Source: Chrysophaeum taylorii | Taxonomy: Eukaryota > Sar > Pelagophyceae > Pelagomonadales > Pelagomonadaceae | Reading direction: 5' to 3' | DNA: 64,000 nt | NCBI GenBank assembly: GCA_029834535.1 | Contig: JAQMWT010000402.1 | Span: 62,001-126,000 of the forward strand | Translations under genes and position numbers: made by a program | Shown: positions 1 to 11,427 of the stretch, piece after piece | Layout of the letters: every line of letters starts with the position of its first letter | Numbering within the stretch: position 1 is the stretch's first letter | The notes under the pieces: model-generated | The model's database searches: none | Told to the model about the DNA's origin: nothing | What the model saw: only the letters and a program-made list of their open reading frames with translations

Positions 1-511
1 TTTTTGTCGGTTGTGTCTTGTTTATTTCTGTCATGACGCGACGCTCCGCTACCTCCATGGTACTCAAGATCTTGCCCTTGTTCTTTGTCGCGATTCTACC
101 CTTCGTCCCTGTGATTATTCCGACTCCAGCTGGGCCGACAACCCCGATGATCGCCGCTCCACCACTGCCTACTGCTACTGCTGAACGTCCCTATGGATGT
201 CGATAACCGCACCACCGTTCATATGTATGTCGATAACCGCACCAAAGAACCCACTATCACTGCAACAAAATTATTGCCCTCCAGCATGTCCCCCCCCCGT
301 CTTGACAATCTTAGCGATATCTTCACCCGCAGTACGAAAGCTCCTCCCTTCCTTCGGCTTCGTGCTCGTTACCTCACCTCGTCACTTCGCATGGCATCTC
401 CTCTCTTATTATGCCACAATGCCTCTTGTGACGTTTTTCCACCTTCGCGTTTCTCCTCTGTGAGGACCTCACTTACCCCTTTTTTTCATTTTCTTTCTTT
501 TCCAGCACCTG
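1..511 (+). pseudogene. Copia retrotransposon remnant, RNase H end
   Basis: This stretch is a decayed copy of the 3' end of the Copia family that is nearly complete at 49042-54428. Matching pieces include the segments for the RNase H motif region (near 100-150), the VDN box (about 193-240), and the terminal LSDIFTRST motif at about 300-340. Short insertions, deletions and duplications break the frame repeatedly, so no protein can be made. It runs directly into a 3' LTR at 512. The window edge cuts its 5' part. Confidence 0.8.
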
Positions 512-608
512 TGTGAGGAAGCTATGACACTTACCCCTGCACCACGTATAACTAGTATCCCTGCGTCAATCCCTTATCGCTAGTCTACCCGCCCCATTCC
601 AGTTGTCA
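512..608 (+). repeat. Copia LTR, 3' copy, diverged
   Basis: It begins TGTGAGGAAGCTATGACAC, as do the LTRs at 49042 and 54333, and ends near CAGTTGTCA. Its length is about 97 bp against 96 bp for the intact copies. A pyrimidine-rich stretch ending TTCCAGCACCTG lies just before it, as in the intact element. Confidence 0.8.
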
Positions 609-747
609 TTAAAGGTCCGACTGCTAAGAGGGGAGTGTGTGTGTGGTGCATGAAGGATGCGGGTGGTTTTGTGGGGTAGGAGTGATGTGCCTGACGGGCG
701 GAGATGAGTATGCGGGACCAGTTGTCACACGCATGCTTCCCCTCAGG
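609..747 (+). repeat. Fragment of the inverted-repeat element family
   Basis: From CGACTGCTAAGAGGGG onward this matches the subterminal part of the elements at 40493 and 54431, including the stretch through GTGCCTGACGGGCGGAGA. The terminal repeat itself is absent, so this is a truncated fragment next to the Copia LTR. Confidence 0.7.
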
Positions 748-751
748 AGGG

Positions 752-790
752 TTCCTTCCTTCCTTCCTTCCTTCCTTCCTTCCTTCCTTC
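752..790 (+). repeat. (TTCC)n microsatellite
   Basis: Roughly ten uninterrupted TTCC units are visible, directly after the element fragment. Confidence 0.95.
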
Positions 791-1243
791 AAGGTTGTTA
801 TTACAACATTGTATGATGACGCAAACGAATCACACACCACTCAAGGAAACTAACTGCGGTGTCTATCATCTATGTTGTCGTCCATCAGGAGACTCATCTT
901 ATTGGCGTCCCGGCGGGGGAAACGAAAACAATGCGTCTGTAAAGCTTCAAATCTTCTTGGCTTCGTATGCTCGAGAGACACAAAGCGTACCAACACCAAA
1001 GAAGATGTCACGAGCAGCAACCTGCGACGCAACAACACGAAGCGCGGAGGCGCCTATCAGCCAGGAATCTTCGTCCCGGCACCCAAAAGTGCTTCAAACT
1101 AAAGATCGGCAGGAATCAAGCCGACGACATATGCCGAAATATGTGCTCTGCTCTCTTTCTTTACGAGGGAGCAAACAACAATGCCCGGACAACAACAAAC
1201 ACCTTCCAGACGGCATCTTGAACGGCCCCCCACCACCCCTAAG

Positions 1244-2558
1244 TCAAGCAATGGCGACGAAGCCTGGAGGACATCCTTGGGCTACGCATGCCTGTCTGCT
1301 CAGACTCTGAGATAGGCCCGGTCTGCAAGAAAGCTCAGTAAATGTCAACTTGCCAAGCAGAGTCGTCGTCGTCGAAAAAGTGGTATGAATGTACTCGCCC
1401 GTTCCAGATGACGGCTCTCCAGTCAGTCTGAAAAGGAGCAGACGGTGAGTCAACGAGGGCTTGAGCTTCTTCTGCAAGATCGAATGCTCTTCAAAGAAAA
1501 ATAGCGTCAATCTTGGCTCGACAATAATCAAGCGAAAGTGAACCATCGGAAGCGCGCGCGTAATACGCATACCTAGTAATAAGGTATGCACGTCCTCAAA
1601 AAGCTTCAACTGAATATTATTGCTTCTTTTCATAGTCTGCTGGAACTCACGACCTCAGAAGAAGTGCAAATGGCGACAACGTCGTCCACCGATATAAGGT
1701 GCACAAAAAGAAGAAAGTGGCTTCATTTCGCGAGCCTTTGCTGCGTTCGTTATCTGTGTGAAAATGATGATAACCAAGAGAATCAAAGAAACCGCCGTTA
1801 ATGGTCTGATTCCATGAGAAATGGACTCTGTCGTTGTCCATACAAGGAACGTAGCAGCTTCTTAGGAAGTCGGCGCACCTTGTCGTTGGCGTCTTCGGGA
1901 TCTAGAAGATAAATGCCGAAGATGTGCTAAAACGGCCAACAGGCAACGAATACCTGTAAGCTGCGCCTTGGGGCTGAACGTGTCGAAGAAGTCGGTGCCG
2001 AGTGAAGCAAGAATATAACACACCAATCTCGCTTTGTGCTTGCTGCACTCGCCGGCCGCGTTAGTCTTGATACGCAACACGAGCCGGGCGCCTATGGCCT
2101 TGGAGTTCGCCATCGGCAGCAGCAGCGATAACTTGAAGCAGCTAAACTTAACGATATCGAAGAAGATCTCCTTGGAAATGGCAGCAGCAACAACATAAGC
2201 TTTTCGATCTGAATCCGAGAGACCTTCTTCAACACAGGCAGGTCAACTCGTGCTCGTCAATCTTGATGGCCTTAGCCTCGACCTTATACTCATCAGGTCC
2301 GACAACACTCGGGGTTGTGTGGTCTTGACTGAGATGGCGTCCGCGGGAGCAACGGCTTGGATCTTCGACGAGTTGAACAACGAGTAGTGGATCAGCACGT
2401 AGATTGGACTCAATATAGTGAGCCTGCAATATAGTGATGCAGTCCTCCTCGATGTGAGGGTCAGAATCTCCATGAGGGGCGTTGTTAACAATGCGCCATT
2501 TGAGCTGGGGAGCGAGCAAGGCATACGCGTACTGCGCAGTAGATACTTGATTGGACAT
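1244..2558 (-). pseudogene. Second-family Copia pol remnant (reverse transcriptase)
   Basis: Read on the minus strand, the region 1862-2113 encodes a recognisable Copia RT start: a KHKARLV box followed by TDFFDTFSPKAQLTGIR, equivalent to the usual YKARLVAKG...YxETFSPVVKxTTIR. Further along, near 1664-1700 in another frame, is the catalytic box SVDDVVAI, then LLGMRIT near 1560-1600. Several frameshifts and stops separate these blocks. Sequence differs from the 41-54 kb family, so this is a separate Copia lineage. The 22376-22690 fragment may belong with it. Confidence 0.75.
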
Positions 2559-2685
2559 GCTCAGAGATCAGATGGACAAGAGCACGAAAATAGGTGGAGA
2601 TCTCATCGAGGATGGAAGTGTCGAATACGGGAAGAACTGGGAGTGTATGGCTACACTCGTCCACATCACCAGAAGCATCAGGAAT

Positions 2686-2711
2686 CGATATATATATATA
2701 TATATATATCG
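2686..2711. repeat. (AT)n microsatellite, palindromic
   Basis: Eleven AT units flanked by CG on both sides make a perfect self-complementary block of 26 bp. Confidence 0.9.
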
Positions 2712-3327
2712 AGAGGAAGGAGAGGCAGCAGCTTGAGGAGTAAGAATGCGATGAAGATGAAGGGGTGTGGAGAATTGAACTGAATTAAATCAAATTAATT
2801 CCCCCTCTGGAGGTATAGACTCCCAGAGAATACCATTACTTTGGTGCAGGGAGTGGAGGGTGGGGTCGGATAAGAAAGTTCGTACGAGCCGTTAACTATG
2901 TTTCAGTTTGTACTAAGACATACTCAACGGATCGCTGAGCTATGTTCATTTGTACTCAAGCAGTATGTGCCGCCACGCCGCGGGATCGTCGCGATGGAAC
3001 TAGTCCCCATAGTGAAGTCGGCATATCCTTTCGTCCCCTCACGCAAAAAAAGGAAAAAGCCCACGCGTTGTAGGACCCGTCGTTGCGGCGCGGGCTAGTC
3101 TCGTTTAGTTCGGATCTCCAGGCTGGAGATCCCGTTCGTTCTCAACGGACGTAAGGCCTGAGGATCTATCTCTAACGGACGGAAAGAATGATGACTCGAG
3201 ATGCGCGCATCTCTCTCCTACGACCGCGGATTTGCCCCTCCCTCTCTCGCTCTACATGGAGAGGCCGTGGCGCAACCAAGCAGGGTCCGTCAGTCAGTCC
3301 GTCAGTCGGAAGGAGAGTAGGATTCTT
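2712..3327. other. Gene-free stretch with a short hairpin
   Basis: No convincing coding sequence is seen. A perfect inverted repeat sits at 3112-3132: arms of 9 bases (GGATCTCCA) around a GGC loop. The phrase CTCAACGGAC appears near 3140 and again near 3668. No function is assigned. Confidence 0.5.
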
Positions 3328-3618
3328 TTATCTTCTAGGAGACTTGAGGTGTGCGAGATCGATTGGGCGACTGGGAATATCGGCAGATCGGAGGGCCCTA
3401 TCGAAGGTCTCGCCCGCGCAGATGCGGAGCTCGCCGTCCCAGCGCGTTTCGAGAATGTCCATAGCGATCAAGTCTCTGAGACCGCCGCAGATTCTTGCGC
3501 GTTCGAAGGGACGAATGCCGTCGAGAAAATTCAACGGAATTTCGCGCCGATCCCGAAGTCGCGACGCGACAATCAAAAAAACGTCCCTCGTGTCCTTGTG
3601 CCTGGTGGGGAACATCAA
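3328..3618 (-). CDS. Hypothetical small protein, 96 aa, possibly one exon
   Basis: This minus-strand frame has the codon style of the host genes in the window (many CTC, GAC, CGA and GCG codons) and reads as an ordinary mixed charged/hydrophobic protein, for example GGLRDLIAMDILETRWDGEL near the middle. I do not recognise a family. The plus-strand ORF that overlaps it (3232-3720) reads as low-quality sequence and is judged a shadow. It could be the last exon of a longer gene, because the region upstream on the minus strand contains short open stretches. Transcription evidence would decide. Confidence 0.35.
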   Translation of the reverse strand: MMFPTRHKDTRDVFLIVASRLRDRREIPLNFLDGIRPFERARICGGLRDLIAMDILETRWDGELRICAGETFDRALRSADIPSRPIDLAHLKSPRR

Positions 3619-3980
3619 GGCGCACCCTTGGCACGCACGTACCTACCAGGAAGAGAGCTCCATCATCGTACTCAACGGACCTTTGTCTTAGGGTTTAAGA
3701 AGAGTCAAAAGATAAGTTGAGACGAGAGCAAAGAAAGGCTAGAGAGCTACGTAGACGGGAGCCCATTTGATGCTGCCAACCTGCCCGTCGCGCGCAACTC
3801 GCGGATAATAAGAGGAGCGCGAGCTCGCGTACGCCGGCGAAAGCCAAGTTTTCGCCAAAATGGACTACACCGAGGCCGCCAATCATACCCAAAAAAAAAC
3901 GTCGCCGGGTGTTACACCACGCGCATCGTTCCCGCAAAGCGAGCTTACTCGGCTCGACGGAAACACGAGGAGCATATCAC

Positions 3981-4100
3981 GACTTAATACACATCTGCCG
4001 CGTTTTATGATGTCGCTCCTTCTTTTTCTCGAGGGTGATCGGGACGGCGCGTTGGATGTACGGCACGCGAATCCGCTCCGAAATTGGGTGGTACGGAGGA
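3981..4100 (+). repeat. Dispersed repeat, inverted partner at 22223-22341
   Basis: The block shares ACATCTGCCGCGTTTTATGA and, about 75 bp later, CACGCGAATCCGCT with the reverse complement of 22223-22341, with recognisable similarity between. It has no coding function that I can see and is probably part of an unrecognised mobile element. Confidence 0.65.
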
Positions 4101-4350
4101 GTCGTGTCTGCGAAAAACCTCCCGAAGCCGCATAATCGCCGCCCCGGTCGGAAAATACGATATCACCACGTTGCCTTGACAACCGCCGAACCCCGTTCGA
4201 ATCTAATCTTCGCGGAAGACACCCCACCCCTTCCTTCCGACTCTGTCGGCAGGCCACGCCCAAAGGGGGGGCGGCGTTGAGCGCGAACGGCGAAATCGGC
4301 TTTATGCTCAGTCTGCACACACGAGGCTCCACGCACGCCATCCTCGCGGG

Positions 4351-4427
4351 CTAGACCCGGCAGCAGGTGCGGGCAAATAAGCCCCATGCGTCGGAGGAGG
4401 AGACGTGGCGGGCCGGCGGAGGGGGTC

Positions 4428-4461
<34 letters not shown>

Positions 4462-5151
4462 CTTGAAGGACGGCGCGACGGGGGTGAGGCGGACGTATCC
4501 GTGAGGGTTGTGGAAGAAGTCATCGCGCGGATAGCGGTCGCAGGGGCCGAAGGAGACAAGAAAGTGGGTTTTGGTGGAAACTTGAAAGGTGTGGCCGGGT
4601 CGGAGGTGGTCGAGGCCGTTTTCGAGGAGGATGTAGAGCGCGAGGGTATCGATGTGATCCAAAATGGTCGTGTCACACTCCGAGCTCTTTACTTCGACGT
4701 CCGGAAACCCGAGCAGGTGCATGCCGTTGGAGAAGTAGACGTCGTCCTCGACCAAGGGACGTCGCACGAAGGCGGCGTAGAGATCGCGCGTTTTTTCGGT
4801 CAACTCGAGCCACCGACCGTTCGAATGAGCAATCCCCGAAGATTCGCATTTCACGGCGACCGAGCCCGCGCGAACCGCCGATTTTACGAACCCGAGCGCG
4901 CACCGCGCGGTCGCGAGGCTTCCCGCGTCTCTCGACAACACGTACGCGACATCGCGGTGTTTTGAGATCCGCTCGTAGTCGATCTCGGTCAAGCTCGGCG
5001 CGGCTCGATCGCTCGAGACCCTAAATGACGAGACCATCCGCGCGTCGTGCCCGCACGCCGAAAACTCCTCGTCGTACTCGAACCTCCGCCCCGTCAGCTG
5101 CCGGACCACGCAGGGCTCGTCGTGGAGACAGCACAGAACCACTTTTGCCAT
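4351..5151 (-). CDS. Hypothetical protein, DUF4261-like, 266 aa
   Basis: A complete minus-strand ORF with strongly host-like codon use. Residues 58-150 read as a compact alpha/beta domain: an ISKHRDVAYVLSRDAG block, a central helix (TARCALGFVKSAV), and then GMHLLGFPDVEV at 143-154. That last motif and its spacing resemble DUF4261 proteins, where a conserved G(M/L)xxxGxPExEV box follows a helical region; I judge this from memory of the family. The C-terminus has an 11-residue serine run (about 231-241) encoded by repeated TCG/TCC codons, followed by RPPPPAR. A CCAAT-type box (CTGACCAATCAG) lies about 25 bp upstream of the start. No enzymatic role can be assigned. It stands alone with no clear functional neighbour. 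Confidence 0.7.
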
Positions 5152-5763
5152 CGGATCGCTGTGGCATCAACTGACCAATCAGTTCGAACTCCTACCCAAA
5201 TCTCAACCCTCTTCGATTTAATGCTAAACCCCTCTTTTCTTTTTACTTCTCGTGTCTCTTAAAGCACAAAAAATGCCGCATGCGTGGGACAGCAGGTATG
5301 ATGAGCGTCTAAAGTAATATACGGATAATCGTAGCGCGATGAGGATATCGGGGGGATAAAGTTGTCTGGGGATGGCCATAAATATTATGATGAAAACTCT
5401 AAATATGCTGTAGACCTGGAGTTGTGGTCTGGTGGAGGTTACCATTCGCTATCATCGAAAGATGATTGGACTGAGACTGAGGTTTGCGAGTGTGTCGCGT
5501 GTTTGAATGATGGATGCAGGCGCGAGTCCTGTGCAGAAGAGTCGGTGCCCTGTGCAGAAGAGTTGGGTAACAGGAGTAAATGCCTGAAGGCGATGGACTG
5601 TTGTTCGAAGATATTGTCCTTGCCAGGGGGAGAGTTGACTTCGAAGGTATGGTCGGAGTCGCATCTTTCGTGTTCTATTCGGCAAAGTAAGTAATCCTGA
5701 GTCGTGACAATCGACTGATCCACCAGTATTGGTTTCATGTCCGGTGTCGTTTTTTCACCAGAA

Positions 5764-8149
5764 TCAAACTTCCTTTGATGTACAAGCGCGAGAGGGAGCG
5801 TGGTGCATCCCTGGGGAATCCTGGAACAGTGACTGAGAGGTGAGACATTCGACAGAAGGGTGTTGTCGATATGCGAGAGAGCTGTACAGTATACAACGCG
5901 TAGGGAGCGAACGTTTCAAGAGAGGATTAATCTGTGGACGGGAGATGTCCGAAGAGTGAACATGATGTGAGGTAATGGCCATAATGCGAGGACTGTCCGA
6001 TAAGGAGTCATCCGAGACACTGTGGCTAGCAGCGAGTGTGCGGGAATGAGGAAGTAGAATAGGCATGGCAGTTAACTTCCCTTGATTCGTAACACAACTG
6101 GGTGGGGCTAGCGGTGTGCGGCAGTGACATTCGGGGTGGAATGCTGAGGGCAGAGCGCGTGTCCAACAACCTGTGGGAGATTGGGGGATATCCCTCCTCG
6201 CGGGTGCTACGGAAAGAGTCGACTGGGTGTGCGAATCGCAATGGCGGCTGTTGGGCTCAGATTTCTGCAAGATGGAACCTGCAGCGTGAACGGAGAGGAG
6301 CGAACAGGGTGCGTCATAAGAGTGTAATACGCGAGTGAAGTCGGAGCTATATCCGAAGCAGGATTCTGACGGTAATGTCAACAGATGCGAAACATGATCA
6401 GAACTGGGCGAGGATGTCGCGTGAAGTTGTGTTGTAACCGAACCATAGTGGTGCAGAGCTTCAACGTCAAGCATGGTGTTGGGAGGGACGTGAAAAGAGG
6501 TGAGTAAAGGACTCTGCGTGCGGCTATCATTTGGTGGCGGGCATTTGTTGTGCGAGATTGGCGATAACTGCGACACGTGGCGTTGGCGTGACAGAACTTG
6601 GTTTGCATACGGCAGCACGCAGGATAAAATCGAGCGAGCTGAAACTTGAGAGGTGTGACACGCAAGAGACTGACGGAAGAGCGTGGGAGGCTCTGAATGA
6701 ATTGCATTGATGACGGAACTTGGTGTCATCAGAAATCGGCGGGAATTGGATCGTCGGAAGTCGCGTCGACGCGGGGAGGAACGACGAGTGCTCATTAGGT
6801 CTTGTCGTGTGACAGAGGTCCTTAGGAAGAAGGACTTCGGTACGTGCCTTGAAGTGAGTTCCGATGTAGCCATAGGAGACGTGACTCATACGAATCGAAA
6901 CGAATCTTGTCGTCGGCGGAAAACGAATGCGTTTTCTTAATTCGAACTGGGTAAAATCTTCGAATTGCCGGTGAGGAGGAGAGACCGTGGTTGCGGAACG
7001 AGCGCAGAGCCGGGCGGCGGTCGGAGGAGGCGCTTCAGCGGTGGCTGAGAGGACAGTTTTCTGCTTGTCCTGAACCAAAAGGCGCTCGGGCTTCGTACTG
7101 TGCGACAAGCGAGCGTGCATCTCAGTTGACTGTGAGTGTACCATGAGGATGGTGCGATGTTCGTAGTCTAAACCGAGAGGGGCGGTGAGCGTGCCGTCGC
7201 GAGTGCATTGTAGCCTGTGCGGTGTCTGGGCTTTAATCTAAATATGACATATGACGTCATACAAAGCGAGGGGAGCTGAATAATCAGACGTGGTGGGACT
7301 GGCTAACAGTGCCGGGAGCAGCATGTCGGTGGTAACGCTCAGAGATGAGGATGGAACGCAGTTCACGTCTAGTTTGGTTGCCGTAAGTGGTGGTACTATG
7401 AGCGTAAACATCTGATATGAAGGAAATGCTTGTGTCCCAAACGAGAATGCGGGAAAAGTCGCATGGGATGATCGCATCTTGTCTCTGCTGCAGTCAAAAG
7501 CTCTGGAGGAAACCAATGGAGAAACCATGATCACATGGGTGGCGTCTGGTGGCCAAAGTTTCTGTGGGATTGGCGGAGGTGGCTCCAAAGTAGGATTCCT
7601 TCTTGGGTATGACTCAAGCGATGCGATGCGTTCGTGCTCGAGATCATCGTCGTCCAATAGATGACATGAGGTGGTCGCGAATGAGCGATGCGTCGACCTG
7701 GTGTCAGGGGAAACCGAGGTGGTGCAGTGACCTGCCTGGCTGAGGTAGCCGTGCTGGTAAGATTCCAGCGGGTGCGCATAACTCTGGAGAGTGCTGACAT
7801 TGGCTTGTGCCTGATCTGCAGTCGTGCAGGGAGGCGAGATCGTCTGTGCTGTTGCGGATTGCAGCGACAGGGGCGGGTCAGGTGCCTGGGAGGCTGGAAG
7901 GTGGCCTTTGCCTTCCAGAGGCCAAGGGAGCAAGCAAAGCTGTGGCTTCATCTCGTCGTGATCAGATAGGCGCAATGAGGTAGTGCGCGTGATCGTGGTG
8001 CGCTTACCAGTATCTTCACGTTGATGTACCTGTGTCTCCTGCGGTGGTGCTTCTGCGAGCGGGACATATCTGAAGGACTGATCCATCGGACGGGGTGCAT
8101 CAGAGCTATGAATATTGAACAGCTTGAAACGTTTTTTATAACGGGCCAA
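5764..8149 (-). other. Block of non-host-like minus-strand ORFs, unidentified
   Basis: Three overlapping or adjacent minus-strand ORFs (7238-8149, 6527-7144, 5764-6873) are long for chance, but their codon use is more AT-balanced than the host genes and they are rich in Ser, Thr, Pro and His with no motif I recognise. The order and the small frame changes between them suggest one long ORF disrupted by indels, as in an old mobile element. No RT, integrase or transposase motif is visible, so I give no family. Confidence 0.3.
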
Positions 8150-8245
8150 AATATAATTTCGTTTTACATCAATACTATTTTAATATTATATCGTTTCGTT
8201 TGTATTTTTTAAATTTTCGCTTTGAAAACCCTCTCAGCGCGTCAG

Positions 8246-9180
8246 TACTTGGTTGTCGAGTACTTTTGAGAGGCGGTTTGCGTCGATGGCGCCGAAGGTT
8301 GGTCGCAAAAAGAGCATCGTCGCAGACTACGTTGTCAAGGGACCTACGAATTCCGAGAATCAAACGACGTATTCTTGTGCGGCGCATAAGAGTAAGCAGG
8401 CCCGGGAAACACACTGGCTGCTTTTTTTACCGTTGTGACGACGCGCGTGCACAGCGCATCACCGCGACGATCACCAAGTTCGTTGTTGTCGGATGCGCTC
8501 TCCCGTACTCCATACCGGCAGGTTGGTCTCCCGGACTCGCTGCATATCTTCGCCTGGTTGGTAGACCCGTTCACAACGCCGACGTACGATGAGTTTCTTA
8601 ATGTGACAGACTGGGAAGAAATACCACGGCATCAAGATAATCGAGCGGGTCTACCCAGACTCTACTGATCGCCGCGAGGTGGCCTTCACCGAGCTCAAGC
8701 AGATCGCTCTCCGCCCGGGGCCAGAGGGGCGCGCGCTCATCGAGAACGCAAGCAGTCCCTCATCAAACCGCCCGCCGACGTGCGACGATTCAAGAAGAAA
8801 ACGTCCACCGAGCGCGAGATCTTCAAGCAGTCGCGGATGATGTCATGTCCGTCGCCGACGACTGGCGACTCTGACACCGGCATCAAGCAATTCCCAAAGA
8901 TTGATCTGATCACCCCCATCGCCATCCGCATCGACGAGATGGCTGTCCAGTCTGCCGACGTCGAGCGAGTCTCGAGTCTGAACGACCGACAAGCTCATCC
9001 ACACACCAAGACGCCCAACCGCCTCTACACCCTCACCGTCCATCGCCTTCTCTTTACCTACGTCAACCTCCGCCGACGAGCTCGGCGACTTTTTTTCCTC
9101 AAGCAGCAGACGCTGAGGAGCAACTGCCACGACGAGGACGAGCCCCCTCTCGACGACCAGCCGGGCGCTCCGACGACGAA
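8246..9180 (+). pseudogene. hAT-family transposase relic
   Basis: The 3' part, about 8880-9080, encodes a good match to the hAT C-terminal dimerisation domain: VQSADVERV, then HTKTPNRL and TVHRLLFTYVNLR, the usual SSASxER...KxRNRLxxxxVxxLLxxxxNL pattern. Near 8490-8590, split over two frames, is a GCALPYSI...LVDPFTTPTYD block that fits the hAT region following the BED finger. The 5' end near 8288 (MAPKVGRKKSIVADYVVKG) has the basic character of a hAT N-terminus. Frameshifts separate all three pieces, and the central catalytic part is largely missing. No terminal inverted repeats were located. Confidence 0.6.
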
Positions 9181-9243
9181 GACCCAGCCGCAGTCGCCGA
9201 TGACGCCTCCTTCGTCGCCGCAGTGCTCGACGACGACGAGAGC

Positions 9244-9379
<136 letters not shown>

Positions 9380-9592
9380 CGAGGAGATTTTAAGTTGTCG
9401 GGTTGTCTACTAATTTTGTATAGGCGTTAGTTCTATGAGAAGAAAGTACACACACAAGAAGGGGAAAACGTTTCTTTTCTCTTTTTTTTTTTCTCCTAGC
9501 AGCCAAAAGAGCTCAAAAATTGGATTCTCTGTCTCTTGGCGTCGTGGCCACGCGTAGCACGATCCCGGACAATTCTTCTTAGGGTTTAAGGA

Positions 9593-10867
9593 TTAAATGG
9601 TTTCGGGTTTGATGATCTGGGGGTTCTCGGCGACAAAGGGGCCGGGGTCTTCGAAAACCTGGGCAAAGGCGTCGAGGTCGAGGATGGCCGTGTCGATGCG
9701 GTCGATGGACATGGGAGCCTCGGGGGAGAACTTGTCGGGGTTGGGGGCGAGTTCGAGGTGGCGTCGGAGGAGGAGGTTCGTGATGGCCTTTCTGGCGTCG
9801 CGGAGGAGGATGGCGTAGGCTCGATCGACGTCGACGACCCACAACAAACTCGGTTCGACGAGGTCCACTAAACCGGCGGAGAGGAGGCGGAAGAGGCGCT
9901 CGCGGGCGTCCTTTGGGGGGAGCAAACTCCGTTCGGCGACTTCGGCCTGGTCGAGGCATTCGTGTCGCCGAAGGACGGCGTGGATCCTCGCGGCGCGAAA
10001 ATCGTATCTTTCGCCCAACGTCCGGTGCAGCGTCTCTTTTCGCGCATGATTTAGCGCGGCCATCGCGTCGAAGACGTACGCAGCGTCGCCGCGGCGCGCC
10101 ACAAACCTCGCCGCGTCGAAGACGAGGGATTCGAGGAATTGGGGAAGTCGCGGGACTTCCGGAACGTTCAGATGCCGAGCTTGCACGCCGCCTCGAGCCT
10201 TTCCGCCGTCCGCGCCGCAGACCCAGGCCCCCGCGTCAAAGAGCGCGCTCACGATCGCGCGCATCGCCCCCGATAACTTCCGTTCGACCATGTCCTCGCA
10301 GAGGTCGCGGAGCAGTCGGAGCCGGAGCGCTGGTAGTCCGAGCCGGAGAATCGTCGTATCGCCGACGGGTACTGGCGCGTCCTCGTCGTCAATCAGTTCC
10401 TTCGAAACCGCGGCGGCGGCCTCGCCGACCGGTTCGAGCACAGCAGCGCGAATCAGGGCGGCCCCGGCTTCGCGGCGGGCGGCAGTATCGAAGAGGTTCG
10501 CCCTCGTCGCGAGCCCCCGGCACATGAGGTCTTCGACGATACCCGCCGCGTCCCTGCCAAACCTCCGCGCCACCGCCCCCAGCATGCGCGCGTATCGCAG
10601 GCGTTCCAGTATCGTCAACGAACACGCGTATCCGTTCTTCGTCGTCCGCACCACGTACCCGTGGACGACGAGCGTCTGGAGCGCCAGCCTCGCCCCCTTC
10701 ACCACCTGAAGCAAAGACCGCAGCCCGACGGGGTCGGCGCTGCGCAGGAGCACCTCGCACACGCCGCGGCACGCCTCCCCAAAGTGGAGTCCAACGATCG
10801 CGCACGCGAGGTCGCGCGACGCGCTGTCGGGGATGCGAGCGATGGCCCCGCGCTTGTGGCTGTTCAT
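9593..10867 (-). CDS. RPC3: RNA polymerase III subunit RPC3 (RPC82/POLR3C homologue)
   Basis: This 424-residue protein reads as the Pol III subunit RPC3, part of the RPC3-RPC6-RPC7 heterotrimer that opens the promoter and recruits TFIIIB in the nucleus. Residues about 18-80 form the N-terminal winged helix, with GARLALQTLVVHGYV equivalent to the KKALxVLVQHxLV segment. ERLRYARML at 88-96 matches the conserved LRMLRYPRYI region that follows. Residues 286-340 (ERYDFRAARIHAVL...LLPPKDARERLFRLLSAGLV) match the conserved C-terminal winged helix, including the IPAKEAKDMLYKML-like turn. At 424 residues it is shorter than human (534) or yeast (654), mainly by lacking the acidic linker. It is a single exon. 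The start is the first Met, 60-odd bases downstream of an AAGAAGAAG tract. Confidence 0.9.
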   Translation of the reverse strand: MNSHKRGAIARIPDSASRDLACAIVGLHFGEACRGVCEVLLRSADPVGLRSLLQVVKGARLALQTLVVHGYVVRTTKNGYACSLTILERLRYARMLGAVARRFGRDAAGIVEDLMCRGLATRANLFDTAARREAGAALIRAAVLEPVGEAAAAVSKELIDDEDAPVPVGDTTILRLGLPALRLRLLRDLCEDMVERKLSGAMRAIVSALFDAGAWVCGADGGKARGGVQARHLNVPEVPRLPQFLESLVFDAARFVARRGDAAYVFDAMAALNHARKETLHRTLGERYDFRAARIHAVLRRHECLDQAEVAERSLLPPKDARERLFRLLSAGLVDLVEPSLLWVVDVDRAYAILLRDARKAITNLLLRRHLELAPNPDKFSPEAPMSIDRIDTAILDLDAFAQVFEDPGPFVAENPQIIKPETI

Positions 10868-11251
10868 ATCAGAGGGTTTAGGACTACTAATATCTCACCA
10901 CACTAGACCCTCTACTTGAACTTCTTCTTGCGTTACGTCTGGAGGAGGACCATTGAACTTTTGTTTCTCCGAACGAACGACCGTCTCCTCAGAACTAAAA
11001 ATACTGCACGGACCACCGACCATTCTAAGAAACTTCGGACGCGCCGACATTCCACACATCCAACTCGCCACTCCCGCGAATGCTGCACGTCGCCAAAGAA
11101 GTTTACGAGGAGGTAGGTAGGTAGGTACCCTTGGACATCAAAGGCCTCAACGCCCGCGTCGCCTACTCACATCAATGCGGTCGTATGGTTGAAAAACTAG
11201 ACCTACTTCCTCGGGCTGCCGTCGCCTCTGTGTGGGCGTGGCATTCTTGGC

Positions 11252-11306
11252 GACAGACAGAGAGACAGAGAGACAGAGAGACAGAGAGACAGAGAGACAG
11301 ACAGAC
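11252..11306 (+). repeat. (GACAGAGA)n tandem repeat
   Basis: About six near-perfect 8-bp units lie upstream of the CRAL-TRIO gene, probably in its promoter or 5' leader. An open frame runs through it into the gene, but that is a by-product of the repeat. Confidence 0.9.
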
Positions 11307-11427
11307 TTTTAAAAATTTGCAGATAATCAATCCCCAAGAAGAAAAGGAAGAAGAAAGAAGGCCGTTTGAAAAGTCTCGAAAGACGTCAGAAAAAAATTCG
11401 GGGGTCCGTTGGAAAAAAAAAAAAAGG

